Part shown: in pieces, positions 61,787-64,000 of the stretch | How the letters are laid out: each line of letters starts with the position of its first letter | Position numbering within the stretch: the first letter of the stretch is position 1 | Translations under genes and position numbers: made by a program | DNA from: Lysobacterales bacterium | GTDB taxonomy: Bacteria > Pseudomonadota > Gammaproteobacteria > Xanthomonadales > Rhodanobacteraceae | Direction: 5' to 3' | NCBI GenBank assembly: GCA_017305055.1 | Contig: JAFKMZ010000008.1 | Location: 1-64,000 of the forward strand | Length of the DNA: 64,000 bases | Notes under the pieces: generated by a model | The model's database searches: none | What the model saw: only the letters and a program-made list of their open reading frames with translations | Told to the model about the DNA's origin: nothing

Positions 61787-64000
61787 TTGCCACCATCCAA
61801 TTGCAGCGTGAACACGCCGCGGTCGAGGTGATTCGGATCGTTGTCGCAACGCGCGATGTCCAGGCGTCCCAGGTCGATGCGGCCCCGGGTCGTGCCATCG
61901 ACCCACGGGGCGTCCAGACGGCTGAAGATGACCAGCGTGGCCGAGACCACGCCGTCGACCGATTGCGCCGCCGCGATCAGCGGACTGGCGTAGACAGTTT
62001 CGCCGTAGGCGAAATTCCCCGCGTCGAGCAGGCCGCGTTGCCCGTTGCACTGGTCGCCGGTGATGAACAACCTGGTCAGGTTGGCGTACACGTCGCCGCG
62101 GAAATGGTCGGCGGCGACGCAGATGCGCATGACGATGTTCAGCCCGACCACGTGAGCCGCCTCGACCGCCAGGTCGACACCGAGCATGCGCAACATGCCG
62201 AGCCGGCGCAGGATATCCCGCAACAAGTCGGAGTCGAGCATCCCGACCGGGTCGACCGAGACGAAGGCGCTGTACCAGCTGCCGGTCCAGCGCAGCGTGC
62301 CGCGCGCCTGCGCCACGCCGGGGAAGGTGGCCGTCATCGTGCCGTAGTCGTCCTCGGTGACGCAGCGTTCCTGGGTCTGGAACGCGAACGGCGCGTACTG
62401 GCGGATGTGCTCCATACCCTCGGCGTCCGTGCCACCGGCGGCGGCCAGCGGGTTGCGCACGCTGCGGATCTGCTGCGGATTGCCGATCATGTGCACGATG
62501 GTGTCGTGGCCGACATTGCCCGCACTGCCGTTGCCGATGCGGTAGCTCGCGCTGAAGCGCAGGCCGGGGTCGGGCGATTCGCCGTACCTGCCGTCGCCGA
62601 AGCGCAGGAACACCGATCCGTCGTATTCAATCTCGGGGATGAAGAGCTGGCTGTCGGGCTCGCCGCCCAGCAGGTCTTCGGTAGCGCTCCATTGGCGCCC
62701 GTCGTCGCTGACGAGCTCGATCTGCGCCTTGGCGTCGGTGGTGCCACCGCTCGCGAAGGCCGAGGCCGGCGCGCTGGCGTCGTAATCCGAAGCGAACGTC
62801 AGCGGCGCCTGTGCGAGTTCGGGGTAATAGCGGGCATGTGCCGGTAGCGCGGCGGCAGCGGCGACCGTGGCGGTGTCGCAGTCGCAACTGGCCTGGACCT
62901 GCGGGGCGGGTGCCAACGCAGGTACGCGGCCGAGGTCCTCGTCCGCCACCGACACGCCATGGTCGACGGGGACGATGTTGCCGTGGGCGACGCTGACGTC
63001 GGACACCTGCACCGGCCCGTCGCTGCCCTCGATCGTGGAGGATATGCACAGCGGGAACGGCAGCGCGTCGCCGGGCGACCAGCAGACCTCGGTGATCGGC
63101 TGACCGTCGAGCGGGTCGGACAGGACATTGCCGGCGCCGTCCGTGGTGCGCACACTGGTCAGGCGCACGGCCCAGCGGTGGGCTGGATTGGCATCGGCCG
63201 GGTTGCCGGTCTGCGGGCCGAGTGCCTCCTCGAAGACCAGCACGCAGCCGATGGCCAGCGTATCCAGGGTGCCGACCAGGGCGACCTGCGTCGCGCCGGC
63301 GGGGAGACAGCAGTCGGCGTCGCCCCAGGTGTAGAAACGGATCGTGTTCTGCTCCAGGTGGAGCCGGCCAGCGTCCAGGCTGCTGAAGATCGGCTGCGTG
63401 CTGCCCCGGAGCGCGGCGGCGTGGGCCAGGTCCAGCGGGTCGACCACGCTCGCCTCACCGGGGATCCGCACGTAAAATAGCGTGCCCGGGGGCACGGGCA
63501 GATCGTCGACCAGGGTCTCGAGGTGGATCCAGGCGCGTGCGTTGCAGCCTTCGCCGACCGCGTAGTCGACCAGGCGGGCATGCCGGCGCAGGGAGATGCG
63601 GCTGCGTGCGGTGCCGATGTAGGCCTCTGTACTCACCGCGTCCTGCTGGTAACTGAGATGGTCGGCGGCGTAGGCGAGCGCCTCGATGATTGCCACGCCC
63701 ACGTCGGCGGCGTGGGCCTCGGCCCAGCCTGGCGCCAGCACGGCGAGCCGGTCACGCATCACCTGCAGGAAGCCCGGATAGTCCTTGGCCAGATAGTTGA
63801 TGTCCGGCGGGGCGACCGGAGGCGAGGGGCAGCACGGCCGGACCCGGCAATCCACCGGCGAGGGGCAGCTGGCCTTGAACGAGAAGTCCACGCTGGCCAG
63901 CGCCGGGTCGATGCCCGGCGGTGGATTCAGGTCATCGGCCGTGTCGACCAGGGAAAAGGTATACGTCGAGAAATCCCCGGTCCGGTCGAGCGCGATGGTG
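61783..64000 (-). CDS. Putative eCIS baseplate assembly protein (first J-like), 5' end outside the window
   Basis: The frame is open to the window's right edge. The last 739 codons are visible. The upstream residues FSLVDTADDLNPPPGIDPALASVDFSFK are in frame and typical, so the GTG at 63891 is not the start. Family landmarks are INYLAKDYPGFLQVMRDRL, GVAIIEALAYAADHLSYQQDAV, YIGTARSRISLRRHARLVDY, VFLRFGDGRYGESPDPG, FRIGNGSAGNVG-type ASYRIGNGSAGNVG and VTEDDYGTMTATFPGVAQA. It is the counterpart of Afp11-type baseplate wedge proteins. Its stop overlaps the next gene's start (ATGA). Confidence 0.9.
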   Translation of the reverse strand, partial: TIALDRTGDFSTYTFSLVDTADDLNPPPGIDPALASVDFSFKASCPSPVDCRVRPCCPSPPVAPPDINYLAKDYPGFLQVMRDRLAVLAPGWAEAHAADVGVAIIEALAYAADHLSYQQDAVSTEAYIGTARSRISLRRHARLVDYAVGEGCNARAWIHLETLVDDLPVPPGTLFYVRIPGEASVVDPLDLAHAAALRGSTQPIFSSLDAGRLHLEQNTIRFYTWGDADCCLPAGATQVALVGTLDTLAIGCVLVFEEALGPQTGNPADANPAHRWAVRLTSVRTTDGAGNVLSDPLDGQPITEVCWSPGDALPFPLCISSTIEGSDGPVQVSDVSVAHGNIVPVDHGVSVADEDLGRVPALAPAPQVQASCDCDTATVAAAAALPAHARYYPELAQAPLTFASDYDASAPASAFASGGTTDAKAQIELVSDDGRQWSATEDLLGGEPDSQLFIPEIEYDGSVFLRFGDGRYGESPDPGLRFSASYRIGNGSAGNVGHDTIVHMIGNPQQIRSVRNPLAAAGGTDAEGMEHIRQYAPFAFQTQERCVTEDDYGTMTATFPGVAQARGTLRWTGSWYSAFVSVDPVGMLDSDLLRDILRRLGMLRMLGVDLAVEAAHVVGLNIVMRICVAADHFRGDVYANLTRLFITGDQCNGQRGLLDAGNFAYGETVYASPLIAAAQSVDGVVSATLVIFSRLDAPWVDGTTRGRIDLGRLDIARCDNDPNHLDRGVFTLQLDGGK

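Noticed and set aside
63889-63891. GTG at 63891 as start of the first baseplate protein
   Set aside because: The frame stays open to the window edge and the upstream residues (FSLVDTADD, PPPGIDPALAS) are typical of the family, so the gene continues to the right.

Overview
The window is high-GC, gene-dense chromosomal DNA. Gammaproteobacteria, most likely the Lysobacterales/Xanthomonadales (Rhodanobacteraceae-like), is my inference. It rests on many exported metallopeptidases, VPS10/BNR-type secreted proteins, PEP-CTERM proteins, a PA4780-type RIO1 kinase and a hut locus with a HutC-type repressor. No rRNA, tRNA, CRISPR array, integrase or intact insertion sequence was seen.

Layout. 1-8.2 kb: exported or surface hydrolases (M20 peptidase cut by the left edge, a 1043-aa BNR protein, a BesD-like Fe/2OG oxygenase, an M14 lipoprotein). 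8.2-13 kb: histidine utilisation (hutC diverging from hutH-hutU) with matching candidate operators before hutH and hutU. 13-16.3 kb: a PEP-CTERM protein, an M61 peptidase with PDZ domain and a small membrane protein. 16.4-21 kb: a 1535-aa FG-GAP/BNR protein with twelve near-identical 168-bp repeats. 21-29 kb: a phosphoesterase, a decayed DUF1566 fragment, an FMN glutamate-synthase-like protein, a diacetyl reductase-like SDR with a basic N-terminal extension, and a Tat-exported GH127-DUF1566 fusion. 29-40 kb: LemA/DUF2207 pair, DoxX, RIO1-like kinase, M1 lipoprotein peptidase, small MscS-type channel, NTF2-like protein, M20 peptidase and MtfA-like peptidase. 40-46 kb: three PEP-CTERM genes and a TolB/TPR membrane protein. 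46-50.7 kb: a second M14 peptidase and a sigma-54 enhancer-binding protein.

50.8-64 kb (minus strand, running off the right edge) is the most unusual part. It is a compact, translationally coupled piece of an extracellular contractile injection system (eCIS): two baseplate-J-like proteins, a tail-protein-I-like protein, a DUF6519 protein, a DXD-containing glycosyltransferase-like protein and a DUF4157 (eCIS-core) effector candidate with an uncharacterised C-terminus. Sheath, tube, spike and ATPase genes are not in view and would lie to the right.

Possible connections. All four PEP-CTERM genes carry a GG-N10-GC (-24/-12) element 40-61 nt before their starts (three good, one weak). The sigma-54 activator at 49.3-50.7 kb has a degenerate receiver without an acceptor Asp and a variant GAFTGA loop. 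It is a candidate regulator of them, and it sits next to the eCIS cluster.
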